A stretch of 64,000 nt of DNA from Roseovarius sp. (GTDB lineage Bacteria; Pseudomonadota; Alphaproteobacteria; Rhodobacterales; Rhodobacteraceae). Below, in pieces: positions 1 to 6,808 of this stretch. The stretch is taken from contig JACIYT010000002.1 in assembly GCA_014359765.1 (NCBI GenBank), forward strand, positions 1-64,000, read 5' to 3'. The translations under genes were made by a program, and so were the position numbers. Within the stretch, counting starts at the first letter, position 1. Every line of letters begins with the position of its first letter. The notes under the pieces were generated by a model. The model saw only the letters and a list, made by a program, of their open reading frames with translations. It had not been told where the DNA came from and did not search any database.

Positions 1-41
1 TTGTCAGCCGCGTCCTTCGATGTTCCGGATTTCTTGTTCAT
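1..41 (-). CDS. IS3-family transposase OrfA, N-terminus (cut by window edge)
   Basis: Reading leftwards from an ATG at 41, the visible protein begins MNKKSGTSKDAAD. This matches my recollection of the N-terminus of OrfA (helix-turn-helix subunit) of a common IS3-family transposase in alphaproteobacteria. An AAGGAG ribosome binding site lies about 5 bases before the ATG. Only 13 complete codons are inside the window, so the call rests on a short match and on the IS-like end beside it. OrfA would bind the IS ends and be fused by frameshift to the DDE subunit OrfB outside the window. Confidence 0.6.
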   Translation of the reverse strand, partial: MNKKSGTSKDAAD

Positions 42-125
42 CTTCGCTCCTTGGTGGCTGCGATGAACCAGAAATCCTCCGTTACGAAAACCTCAAATCT
101 GTCCCATAGGCGCTGACGTCAGACA
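1..125 (-). mobile_element. End of an IS3-type insertion sequence
   Basis: Upstream of the OrfA start the minus strand runs about 85 bases to a terminal TGTCTGACGTCAGCGCC, which begins with the 5'-TG typical of IS3-family ends. The boundary at about 125 is inferred from this TG and from the coding-like fragment that follows. The other end and the direct repeat are outside the window. Confidence 0.5.
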
Positions 126-201
126 AATGGTCGAAGCCTTCGCCCAGATCGACAAGGAGGAGATCGACCCCATTCTCAGCATAACCACGAAAGCCGCCTG
201 A
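126..201 (+). pseudogene. Tail of an unidentified gene interrupted by the IS
   Basis: Directly after the IS end an open frame of about 25 codons (ending SITTKAA then TGA at 199-201) has codon-like composition. It looks like the 3' end of a gene or older transposase whose front was cut off by the IS3 element. I do not recognise the family. Bases 202-270 hold no gene that I can see. A stretch near 220-251 (ACACCACCTTGACGGACGTGACC) looks like a transposon terminus of another type, but I could not assign it. Confidence 0.3.
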
Positions 202-270
202 TCATGACCTCAGGCCATCCGGGAAATTACACCACCTTGACGGACGTGACCTGTTTTTATTTTGTAAAAG

Positions 271-345
271 TGGTGCCCGGGGGCGGAATCGAACCACCGA
301 CACGAGGATTTTCAATCCACTGCTCTACCCCTGAGCTACCCGGGC
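271..345 (-). tRNA. tRNA-Phe (anticodon GAA)
   Basis: The reverse complement folds as a 75-base cloverleaf: acceptor GCCCGGG/CCCGGGC, D-stem GCTC/GAGC, anticodon loop TTGAAAA, T-arm GGTGG-TTCGATT-CCGCC, discriminator A and an encoded CCA. The anticodon stem GTGGA/TCCTC has one T-T opposition at positions 28/42. It decodes UUC and UUU. The gene lies next to IS remnants. Confidence 0.96.
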
Positions 346-378
346 ATCGGGGAAGGCGCTTGGCCTTCGGGTGGGGGC

Positions 379-407
379 TTATTAGGCGAGGGTGTGCGGG
401 CTGTCCA
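379..407 (-). promoter_or_regulatory. Sigma-70-type promoter of tRNA-Phe
   Basis: On the minus strand TGGACA and TAATAA are separated by exactly 17 bases. The -10 box ends 33 bases before the tRNA 5' end, so a short leader would be removed by RNase P. Confidence 0.55.
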
Positions 408-564
408 GAGGGATTGCGTGGCGGCTTGCAGGTTTCGCGCCGGTTTTTGCCGGAGCATGTGCGCCGGGCTGTTGAGGGGCGCCGGTTCGGGGCGCGGGTG
501 CGCCCGGGCTCTGGCAGAGTCGGGGCGAATATGCTTGGCTGTCGGCAGGCAGGGGAATTGGGTT

Positions 565-1272
565 GTGTTCAGCTTCGCGGAGATGATGATCGAGGCGTTT
601 GGCCTGATCCTGCGTTGGGAGCGGGATCTGGGCGCGATCGTGCTGCTGTCGCTTCGGGTGACGCTGACGGCGGTGGTGCTGGCCTCTGTGATCGGGCTGC
701 CGCTCGGGGCGCTGGTCGGGGCGTTCCGGTTTCCGGGCCGGGCGGTGGCGACGGTGGTTCTCAATGCGCTGATGGGGCTGCCGCCGGTGGTGGTGGGCCT
801 CGTCGTCTATCTGATGCTCTCGGCCTCGGGGCCGCTCGGGGTGCTGGGGCTGCTCTATACGCCGGCGGCGATGATCATCGCGCAGACGATCCTTGTCACC
901 CCGATCATCGCGGCGCTCACCCGGCAGGTGATCGAGGACCTGCACCGCGAATATGCCGAACAGTTCGCCTCGCTCGGGGTGACGGCGCGGGGGCGGGTGG
1001 CTGCGCTGTTGTGGGATGCTCGCTACAGCCTGCTCACCGTGGCGCTGGCGGGGTTCGGACGCGCCGTGGCCGAGGTGGGCGCGGTGCTGATCGTGGGCGG
1101 CAACATCAACCATGTGACCCGCGTGATGACCACGACCATCGCGCTCGAGACCTCGCGGGGCAACCTGCAACTGGCGCTGGCGCTGGGGGTGGTGCTGCTG
1201 GGGCTGGCGGTCACGGTCAATGCGGCCGTGATGGCGCTGCGCGCCTCGGCGGGGAGGACGGCCTATGCCTGA
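565..1272 (+). CDS. tupB: Tungstate ABC transporter permease TupB
   Basis: Inner-membrane permease of a TupABC-type oxyanion importer, about 235 residues with five or so hydrophobic segments and the MetI-like cytoplasmic loop (EYAEQFASLGVT...G) that docks on the ATPase. The long ORF opens at 394, but the upstream part is not hydrophobic or conserved-looking. GTG at 565 has AGGGGA eight bases before it; ATG at 583 is a weaker alternative. The gene overlaps tupC by 8 bases, and the tupB-tupC-tupA order is the standard one. ModB of molybdate transporters is the nearest alternative; TupA downstream decides the assignment. Confidence 0.85.
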   Translation: MFSFAEMMIEAFGLILRWERDLGAIVLLSLRVTLTAVVLASVIGLPLGALVGAFRFPGRAVATVVLNALMGLPPVVVGLVVYLMLSASGPLGVLGLLYTPAAMIIAQTILVTPIIAALTRQVIEDLHREYAEQFASLGVTARGRVAALLWDARYSLLTVALAGFGRAVAEVGAVLIVGGNINHVTRVMTTTIALETSRGNLQLALALGVVLLGLAVTVNAAVMALRASAGRTAYA

Positions 1273-2017
1273 GCCCGCGCGCACCGCCCCGACGCCCCCT
1301 GCCGCCCCGATCCTGAGCACGCGCGGCCTCGGCTTTGTCGCCAATGGCAGGACGCTTCTCGAGGGGGTCGATGTCGAGATCGCGCGCGGGCGGCGGACGG
1401 TGATCATGGGGGCCAACGGGGCGGGAAAGAGCCTGCTGTTGCGGCTTCTGCACGGGCTTTTGCCGGCTAGTTCGGGGTCGGTTACATGGCATGGCGCGGG
1501 GCCCGCGCGACGGGCGCAGGCGATGGTGTTCCAGCGTCCGGTGATGCTGCGCCGCTCGGTCATCGCCAACCTGCGCTTTGTGCTCCGGGTGCGGGGCCTG
1601 GGCTGGCGCGCGCGCGAGGCGCGGGCGCGCGAGGCGCTGGAGATGGCGCGGCTCGCCGACAAGGCGAGACAAGCCGCGCGCAGCTTGTCGGTCGGCGAGC
1701 AGCAGCGCCTGGCGGTGGCGCGGGCGCTGCTGTGCGAGCCGGAGGTGCTGTTTCTCGACGAGCCAACATCGAGCCTCGATCCCGCCGCGACGCAGATGAT
1801 CGAGCAGCTGACAAGCGCGGCGCATCGGCGCGGCGTCACGGTGGTGATGGTCACCCATGATCGGGGGCAGGCGCGCCGCATGGGGGATGAGGTGATCTTT
1901 CTCCATGCCGGGCGCGTGGTCGAGACGGGGCCCTGCGCCCGGCTGCTCGAGGCGCCGCGCTCGGAGGCGGCGCGCGCGTGGATGGAGGGGCGGCTGCATC
2001 TGGACGACCGGATCTGA
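1265..2017 (+). CDS. tupC: Tungstate ABC transporter ATP-binding protein TupC
   Basis: ATPase that powers tungstate import through TupB. About 250 residues. Walker A is GANGAGKS (near residue 57), the signature is LSVGEQQRL, Walker B is VLFLDEP, and the H-loop is VTHD. It is shorter than ModC and lacks the C-terminal TOBE molybdate-binding domain, as expected for TupC. It overlaps the end of tupB. The tupA start follows its stop by 23 bases, so the three genes should share one mRNA. Confidence 0.88.
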   Translation: MPEPARTAPTPPAAPILSTRGLGFVANGRTLLEGVDVEIARGRRTVIMGANGAGKSLLLRLLHGLLPASSGSVTWHGAGPARRAQAMVFQRPVMLRRSVIANLRFVLRVRGLGWRAREARAREALEMARLADKARQAARSLSVGEQQRLAVARALLCEPEVLFLDEPTSSLDPAATQMIEQLTSAAHRRGVTVVMVTHDRGQARRMGDEVIFLHAGRVVETGPCARLLEAPRSEAARAWMEGRLHLDDRI

Positions 2018-2040
2018 CACTGGAAGGGAGAGAGAGAGAG

Positions 2041-2862
2041 ATGCTCAGACGTTACCTCATGTCGCTGGCGCTTGGCGCGGCGCTTGTATTCGGGGCCGGG
2101 GCGGCCCGGGCGCAGGAATTCATCGTGGTGCAATCCACCACCTCGACGCTGAATTCCGGCCTGTTCGGCCACATCCTGCCGATCTTTCGGGACCGGACCG
2201 GCATCGAGGTGCGCGTGGTCGCGGTCGGCACCGGGCAGGCGATCCGCAATGCCGCCAATGGCGATGGCGACGTGCTCTTCGTCCATGCCCGCGCGGCAGA
2301 AGAGGCATTCGTCGCCGAGGGCCATGGCGTCAGCCGCGCCGACGTGATGTATAACGATTTCGTCATCGTCGGCCCGGCCGCCGATCCTGCCGGCGTGGCC
2401 GGCATGTCGGATGTGGTCGCGGCGCTGGCGCGGATCGCGGGGGCGGAGGCGCCCTTTGTCTCGCGCGGCGATGACAGCGGCACTCACAAGGCCGAGCTAC
2501 GCCTGTGGCAGGAGGCCGGGATCGACGTGCAGGCCGTCTCGGGCGGCTGGTATCGCGAGACCGGTTCCGGCATGGGCGCGACGCTCAACATCGGGACGGC
2601 GATGGGGGCCTATATCCTCACCGACCGGGCCACCTGGATCGCCTTTGGCAACAAGGGCGATCACGCGGTCGCCGTCGCCGGCGACCCGAGGCTGTTCAAC
2701 CAGTATGGCATCATCCTCGTGAACCCTGCCAGGCATCCCGGCGTCAGGGCCGAGGCCGGTCAGGCCTTCATCGACTGGGTGCTTTCGGACGAGGGGCAGG
2801 CGGCCATCGCGGAGTTCAGGGTGGACGGGCAGCAGCTTTTCTTTCCCAATGCCGGCGGATGA
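2041..2862 (+). CDS. tupA: Tungstate-binding periplasmic protein TupA
   Basis: Periplasmic oxyanion receptor, 273 residues. ATG at 2041 is preceded by a GGGAGAGAGAGAG purine tract and starts a Sec signal peptide ending ARAQ. The mature protein begins EFIVVQSTTSTLNSGL, the TTTS-like ligand motif of TupA proteins. The later SRGDDSGTHKAE motif (about residue 141) is also typical of TupA and differs from ModA. The imported tungstate would feed tungsten or molybdenum cofactor enzymes such as formate dehydrogenase. The ORF-track start at 1978 lies inside tupC and lacks the signal peptide. Confidence 0.9.
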   Translation: MLRRYLMSLALGAALVFGAGAARAQEFIVVQSTTSTLNSGLFGHILPIFRDRTGIEVRVVAVGTGQAIRNAANGDGDVLFVHARAAEEAFVAEGHGVSRADVMYNDFVIVGPAADPAGVAGMSDVVAALARIAGAEAPFVSRGDDSGTHKAELRLWQEAGIDVQAVSGGWYRETGSGMGATLNIGTAMGAYILTDRATWIAFGNKGDHAVAVAGDPRLFNQYGIILVNPARHPGVRAEAGQAFIDWVLSDEGQAAIAEFRVDGQQLFFPNAGG

Positions 2863-2887
2863 GCGCCGGGCGCCCCCGAAAGCCGCG

Positions 2888-3772
2888 TCAGAAACGGTTG
2901 ACCGGAAGCTTGAGCATGGGCACGCCGTCGCGGTCGCGGGGCAGGGCGCCCGCGCGCATGTTCACCTGGAGTGAGGGCAGGATCAGGCGCGGCACGGCGA
3001 GGGTGGCGTCGCGCTCGGTGCGAAAGCGGATGAATTCCTCGCGCGTCCTGCCGCCGCCGACATGGATGTTATGCGCCTTTTCCTCGGCGACGGTCGTCTC
3101 CCAGCGGATCTCGCGCCCGTCGGGGCCGTAATCGTGGCACATGAAGAGGCGCATCGTGTCGGGCAGGGCAAGGACCCGCTGGATCGAATCATAGAGCTGC
3201 CCGGCATCGCCGCCGGGAAAATCGGCGCGCGCCGAGCCGCCATCGGGCATGAAGAGCGTATCGCCGACAAATGCCGCATCCCCCATCACATGTGTCATGC
3301 AGGCGGGCGTATGCCCCGGCGTGTGCATGGCAAAACAGGTCATCGTGCCCACCTGATAGGTATCGCCATCGGCGAACAGCCGGTCGAACTGGCTGCCGTC
3401 GCGCTGGAACTCGGTGCCCTCGTTGAAGATCTTGCCAAAGGTGTCCTGCACGATCCGGATATTCGCGCCGATCCCGATCCGCCCGCCGATGCGCTCCTGG
3501 ATATAGGGCGCGGCCGAGAGGTGATCGGCATGGACGTGGGTTTCGATGATCCATTCGACCCGCAGCCCCCGCTCCGCGACATGGGCGATGAGGCGGTCGG
3601 CCCCCTCGTGGGTTATCCGCCCCGGGGCCATGTCGATCTCCATCACCGGATCGACGATTGCGCAGGCGTCGGAGGCGGGATCGCGCACGACGTAGCTGAT
3701 GGTGTTGGTGTCGGCGTCGAGGAACCCCGTCACCTCGGGGCGGGTGTCCATGTCGAGCGGCAGGGCGGTCAT
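2888..3772 (-). CDS. blh: Persulfide-dioxygenase-like metallo-hydrolase (Blh type)
   Basis: Metallo-beta-lactamase-fold enzyme of 294 residues. It has the metal motif THVHADHLSAA (about residues 88-98), then HTPGHTPACM, GDTLF and CHDYGPDG, the pattern of ETHE1/Blh persulfide dioxygenases that oxidise glutathione persulfide to sulfite. It ends the operon pmpA-pmpB-blh and overlaps pmpB by 4 bases. In Xylella, Agrobacterium and Rhodobacter relatives this operon is induced by sulfide through BigR/SqrR. No rhodanese domain is fused. The role is a family-based inference. Confidence 0.82.
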   Translation of the reverse strand: MTALPLDMDTRPEVTGFLDADTNTISYVVRDPASDACAIVDPVMEIDMAPGRITHEGADRLIAHVAERGLRVEWIIETHVHADHLSAAPYIQERIGGRIGIGANIRIVQDTFGKIFNEGTEFQRDGSQFDRLFADGDTYQVGTMTCFAMHTPGHTPACMTHVMGDAAFVGDTLFMPDGGSARADFPGGDAGQLYDSIQRVLALPDTMRLFMCHDYGPDGREIRWETTVAEEKAHNIHVGGGRTREEFIRFRTERDATLAVPRLILPSLQVNMRAGALPRDRDGVPMLKLPVNRF

Positions 3773-4200
3773 GTCGCCGCCCGCGCCGCGCCGCGCGCCT
3801 GTGCCAGGCGCGCCACGACGATCCCCGCGACCAGCGCCACGACAAAGGCCGCCACCTCTCCCTTGCCCGAGCCGAGCGCCGGGATCGCGGCACCGGGGCA
3901 GAACCCGGCAATGCCCCAGCCGATGCCAAACACCGCCGAGCCGCCGATCAGCCGCGCGTCGATGTCGCGCGCCGTGGGGATGACAAAGCGCGGCTCGAGC
4001 ACCGGCGCGGGGCGGCGCAGCACGATCCGGTAGCCGAGAAGGGTGGTGGCCAGCGCGCCGCCCATGACGAAGGCGAGGCTCGGATCCCAGGTCCCTGCGA
4101 TGTCAAAGAAATTCAGCACCTTGGCCGGGTTGATCATGCCGGAAACGGCAATGCCCACGCCAAAGATCAGGCCGACGAGGAAGGCGGAGAGAAGGCGCAT
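3769..4200 (-). CDS. YeeE/YedE family membrane protein (PmpB type)
   Basis: Integral membrane protein of 143 residues with four hydrophobic segments and a GWGIAGFCPGAAI motif carrying the conserved cysteine seen in the DUF6691/YeeE half-transporters. It pairs with the next gene upstream (PmpA-like), from which it is separated by 3 bases, and overlaps blh downstream by ATGA. YeeE-type proteins move thiosulfate or other sulfur compounds through cysteine relays, and these two short proteins probably form one channel. Confidence 0.8.
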   Translation of the reverse strand: MRLLSAFLVGLIFGVGIAVSGMINPAKVLNFFDIAGTWDPSLAFVMGGALATTLLGYRIVLRRPAPVLEPRFVIPTARDIDARLIGGSAVFGIGWGIAGFCPGAAIPALGSGKGEVAAFVVALVAGIVVARLAQARGAARAAT

Positions 4201-4203
4201 GGC

Positions 4204-4644
4204 TCAGACCTCCAGGACGTGACGGATGACATGGACCGTGGCAAGGCAGGCCACCATGAAGGTGAGCGTGGCCACGACCGATCGCGGCGAGAGCCGCGCC
4301 ATGCCGCAGATCCCGTGCCCGGTGGTGCACCCCCCGCCATAGGTCACGCCGATGCCCACGATGAAGCCGCCGGTGAGGATCATGGGCAGGCTCACCGGCA
4401 CATCGACGGCAGGCATCTGCCCGGTGACGGCCAGCACCAGCAGCGGCCCGGCGATCATCCCCGCGACCATCGCCGCGCGCCAGCCGCGCTCGCCCGGGGC
4501 GGCGCCGGTGACGAGCCCGGCGAGAATCCCGGTCGCGCCCATGATGCGCCCTTGCAGCGCCATCAGCAGCACCGCCGACACCCCGATCAGAACCCCGCCG
4601 ATCAGCGATTGCAGCGGTGTGAACTCCGTCTCCAGACCTGTCAT
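4204..4644 (-). CDS. YeeE/YedE family membrane protein (PmpA type)
   Basis: First gene of the sulfur operon, 146 residues with about four membrane segments and the motif YGGGCTTGHGICGMARLS, whose two cysteines are the sulfur-relay residues of the YeeE/DUF395 family. The ATG at 4644 has GGAGGG about ten bases before it. With PmpB it would import or export a sulfur species handled by the downstream persulfide dioxygenase. No ArsR-type regulator gene is adjacent. Confidence 0.8.
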   Translation of the reverse strand: MTGLETEFTPLQSLIGGVLIGVSAVLLMALQGRIMGATGILAGLVTGAAPGERGWRAAMVAGMIAGPLLVLAVTGQMPAVDVPVSLPMILTGGFIVGIGVTYGGGCTTGHGICGMARLSPRSVVATLTFMVACLATVHVIRHVLEV

Positions 4645-4670
4645 CTCCGGGATCCCTCCATGATGCGCAG

Positions 4671-4695
4671 CACATATGTCACATCGTGAATATAC
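4671..4695. promoter_or_regulatory. Operator-like palindrome before the pmpA-pmpB-blh operon
   Basis: TCACATCGTGA (4679-4689) is a perfect inverted repeat (TCAC/GTGA around ATC) in an AT-rich patch (ATATG...ATATA) that stands out from the GC-rich surroundings. It lies 35-45 bases upstream of the pmpA start. Its position and symmetry fit a site for an ArsR-family sulfide sensor (BigR/SqrR); the exact match to their known boxes is partial. Confidence 0.4.
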
Positions 4696-4761
4696 CCTCC
4701 GGCCCGCGCGCGAACAAGCCAGCGTGGCAGGGCGCGCGCCGGCGCCCTGCGCGCCCCCGGA

Positions 4762-6153
4762 TCAGTCCGAGGCGATCGCGGCGGGCGTCGTCAGGAGCGA
4801 CGGGATGAACTGCTGCAGCACGCGGTTCCATTTCGTGATCGGCTGTTCCTCGACGAAGATGATGTCGTTGGGGCGCATCTCCAGCCGCGTGGCCAGCGTC
4901 ATGTTGGCGGCGTTGCGCAGGTCCAGATGCCAGGCGGTCACGGCGCCGAATTCCGCCGGGTCCTGCGACGGGCGCAGGACATAGACATTCGCCGGGTTGC
5001 CGGTCTGGGTCGGAAAACCGCCCTCGCCATAGAGAATATCGGCAAGCACCGCCTTGTGCGCATAGGGCAGGGGCACGCGCGTCTGGGTCCGGACCTCGCC
5101 CGCGAGATAGACGTGATCGCGCTGCTCCGCGCCGAGCTTTTCCCGCGCCTCGAAATTCGCGCGCCGTTCGTCGAGCATCGCGCGGCGCATCGACAGTTCC
5201 GTGGCCATCATGTCGAGCGCATCGGTGCGCGCCTGGTTGCGCAGGCGGATCACGTCCACCTCCTGCCGGTAGAAATCGAAGGCACGGTCGATGTCGTAGT
5301 TCAGGTCCACATAGATCGCATCGCCGTCCTGCAGGATCAGCTCGCGCAGGTCGGGGCGCGCCAGATAATCCTGATAGGGGATCTGGTAGAGTGTGCCGTC
5401 GCGGTAGATCCGGACCGAGGCGAATTCCGGATCGCGCACCTCGACGCCGCCGGTCGCGGTCAGCGCATCACCGAGGGTCAGCGGCACCAGCGTGATCGGC
5501 ACACGCGCCGCGTTGCGCACCGCGCCGCCGACCGTCACGCGCTGCGAGTTGAAACCGCTCACCTCGAGGGCAAAGCCGGGATCGACCTGATTGTCGACCA
5601 GGAAGCGGAACACCCGGTCCTGCGCCTCGGAAATCGTCAGCCCGCCGATCTCGACACGCCCGATATCGGGGATCGAGATCGAGCCATCGTCGGAGACCAC
5701 ATAGCCCTGGCGCTGTTGCTGGGCGGCGAGCAGCCCGGAGAGCTGCTCGACCGAGGTGCTGTTGCCCTTGGTGGCCAGAAGGACGACATCGCCGACCCCG
5801 ATCCGGTAGGGCTCGGGCTGGATGCGCGGCGGCGGGCGCAGATCGAGGCGTTCGGCCCGCCGGTCCGGCGCCTCGGGCGCCTGGGGTATCGCCCCGAGCC
5901 CGGTCACCCCCTGCGAGGCCGCGGCCGCCGAGTAGAATTCCTGCGGCAGGTTGCGCGGGCTGTAGGGGCTGCGATTGGCCAGCAGCACGGTTTCCGGCGT
6001 GACCTTGATCTCGCGCACATCGAGCGAGGTGCCCATGGTCCGGCTGACCCTTGGGCTCTGATAGACGACGCCACAGGCCGATACGGCGAGTGACAGGGCA
6101 AGCGCCATGGCGATTGCCCCCGGTTTCGCGACCCTTGTCATGCCCTCTCCCAT
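4762..6153 (-). CDS. Polysaccharide export outer-membrane lipoprotein (Wza/KpsD family)
   Basis: Lipoprotein of 463 residues with lipobox LAVSAC near residues 22-27. A Poly_export domain follows (YRIGVGDVVLLATKG, about 117-200), then SLBB-like repeats (VTVGGAVRNAARVPI and VYLAGEVRTQTRVPL), and a C-terminal helix (WNRVLQQFIPSL) of the kind that forms the outer-membrane barrel in Wza. It would provide the outer-membrane exit channel for a capsule or exopolysaccharide. Two starts (6153, 6141) both have good ribosome binding sites. It is the last gene of the yjbH-yjbF-wza trio; glycosyltransferases and the Wzc kinase are not in the window. Confidence 0.85.
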   Translation of the reverse strand: MGEGMTRVAKPGAIAMALALSLAVSACGVVYQSPRVSRTMGTSLDVREIKVTPETVLLANRSPYSPRNLPQEFYSAAAASQGVTGLGAIPQAPEAPDRRAERLDLRPPPRIQPEPYRIGVGDVVLLATKGNSTSVEQLSGLLAAQQQRQGYVVSDDGSISIPDIGRVEIGGLTISEAQDRVFRFLVDNQVDPGFALEVSGFNSQRVTVGGAVRNAARVPITLVPLTLGDALTATGGVEVRDPEFASVRIYRDGTLYQIPYQDYLARPDLRELILQDGDAIYVDLNYDIDRAFDFYRQEVDVIRLRNQARTDALDMMATELSMRRAMLDERRANFEAREKLGAEQRDHVYLAGEVRTQTRVPLPYAHKAVLADILYGEGGFPTQTGNPANVYVLRPSQDPAEFGAVTAWHLDLRNAANMTLATRLEMRPNDIIFVEEQPITKWNRVLQQFIPSLLTTPAAIASD

Positions 6154-6181
6154 GCCATTCTCCGAAATCTCCTGATTCTGT

Positions 6182-6808
6182 CTATCCCGATATCCACGTC
6201 GATTCCATGTATCCCGACGCGGGGCCGATCCATTGCCGGGACCGGATCACGGTGCCGGCGGCGTCCATCCAGTAGCTGTTGGCAAAACGATCCTGCGGCG
6301 AGACGCACAGGATCTCGACGCGGCGCAGCCCCGCCTCGGGCGTCACCGCGACGCGGGTGCACTGGTAGCTGCGGAATTCGGTGCGGTCCTCTCCGTCGAG
6401 GCGCGAGCGGATATGCGGCACCGGCCCCGCCGCCCGCTCTGCCCCCGCCCCTGCCGCACCGCGCAGCAGCGCAAGCAGCCCGTCAACCTCCGCCGACATC
6501 AGATCGTCGCCCAGCCCGCGCGTGGCGATCAGGAGCCCCCGGCGCATCGAGAGGGTGATCCCGTCGAGCGTCTGCCAGACGGTGACATCGCCCGTGCGCG
6601 CGACCGGGCCGAGGCGCGCCCGCGCGCCCCGCGCGGGCAGCATCACGTCGAGCCGGTCCCGATCGACGAGCTGCGGTGGCAGCGCGGCGACATTGCCCGA
6701 CAGTTCGAGGCCGCGCAGCGCCGTGCGCGAGGCCTCTTCGCACCCGCCGAGCGCCAGCAGCGCGAACAGGCCCGCGGCGCAGGCGCGTATCAAGCCCCCC
6801 CCGCTCAT
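6182..6808 (-). CDS. yjbF: YjbF/GfcB family lipoprotein
   Basis: Lipoprotein of 208 residues: the signal peptide ends in LALGGC (lipobox around residue 23), followed by a domain with the YjbF features SGNVAALPPQLV, VWQTLDGITLSMRRGLLIATRGLGDDLM and a C-terminal FANSYWMDAAGTVIRSRQWIGP. YjbF/GfcB proteins are periplasmic partners in exopolysaccharide and group-4 capsule secretion; their biochemical role is unknown. It overlaps yjbH by 4 bases and precedes the Wza-like gene by 28, so the three are probably co-transcribed. Confidence 0.8.
   Translation of the reverse strand: MSGGGLIRACAAGLFALLALGGCEEASRTALRGLELSGNVAALPPQLVDRDRLDVMLPARGARARLGPVARTGDVTVWQTLDGITLSMRRGLLIATRGLGDDLMSAEVDGLLALLRGAAGAGAERAAGPVPHIRSRLDGEDRTEFRSYQCTRVAVTPEAGLRRVEILCVSPQDRFANSYWMDAAGTVIRSRQWIGPASGYMESTWISG

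Noticed and set aside
382-2487. 701-codon minus-strand open frame over tupB-tupC-tupA
   Set aside because: Overlaps three well-supported plus-strand genes.
3062-4033. 323-codon plus-strand open frame over blh-pmpB
   Set aside because: Shadow of minus-strand genes with clear metal-binding and membrane motifs.
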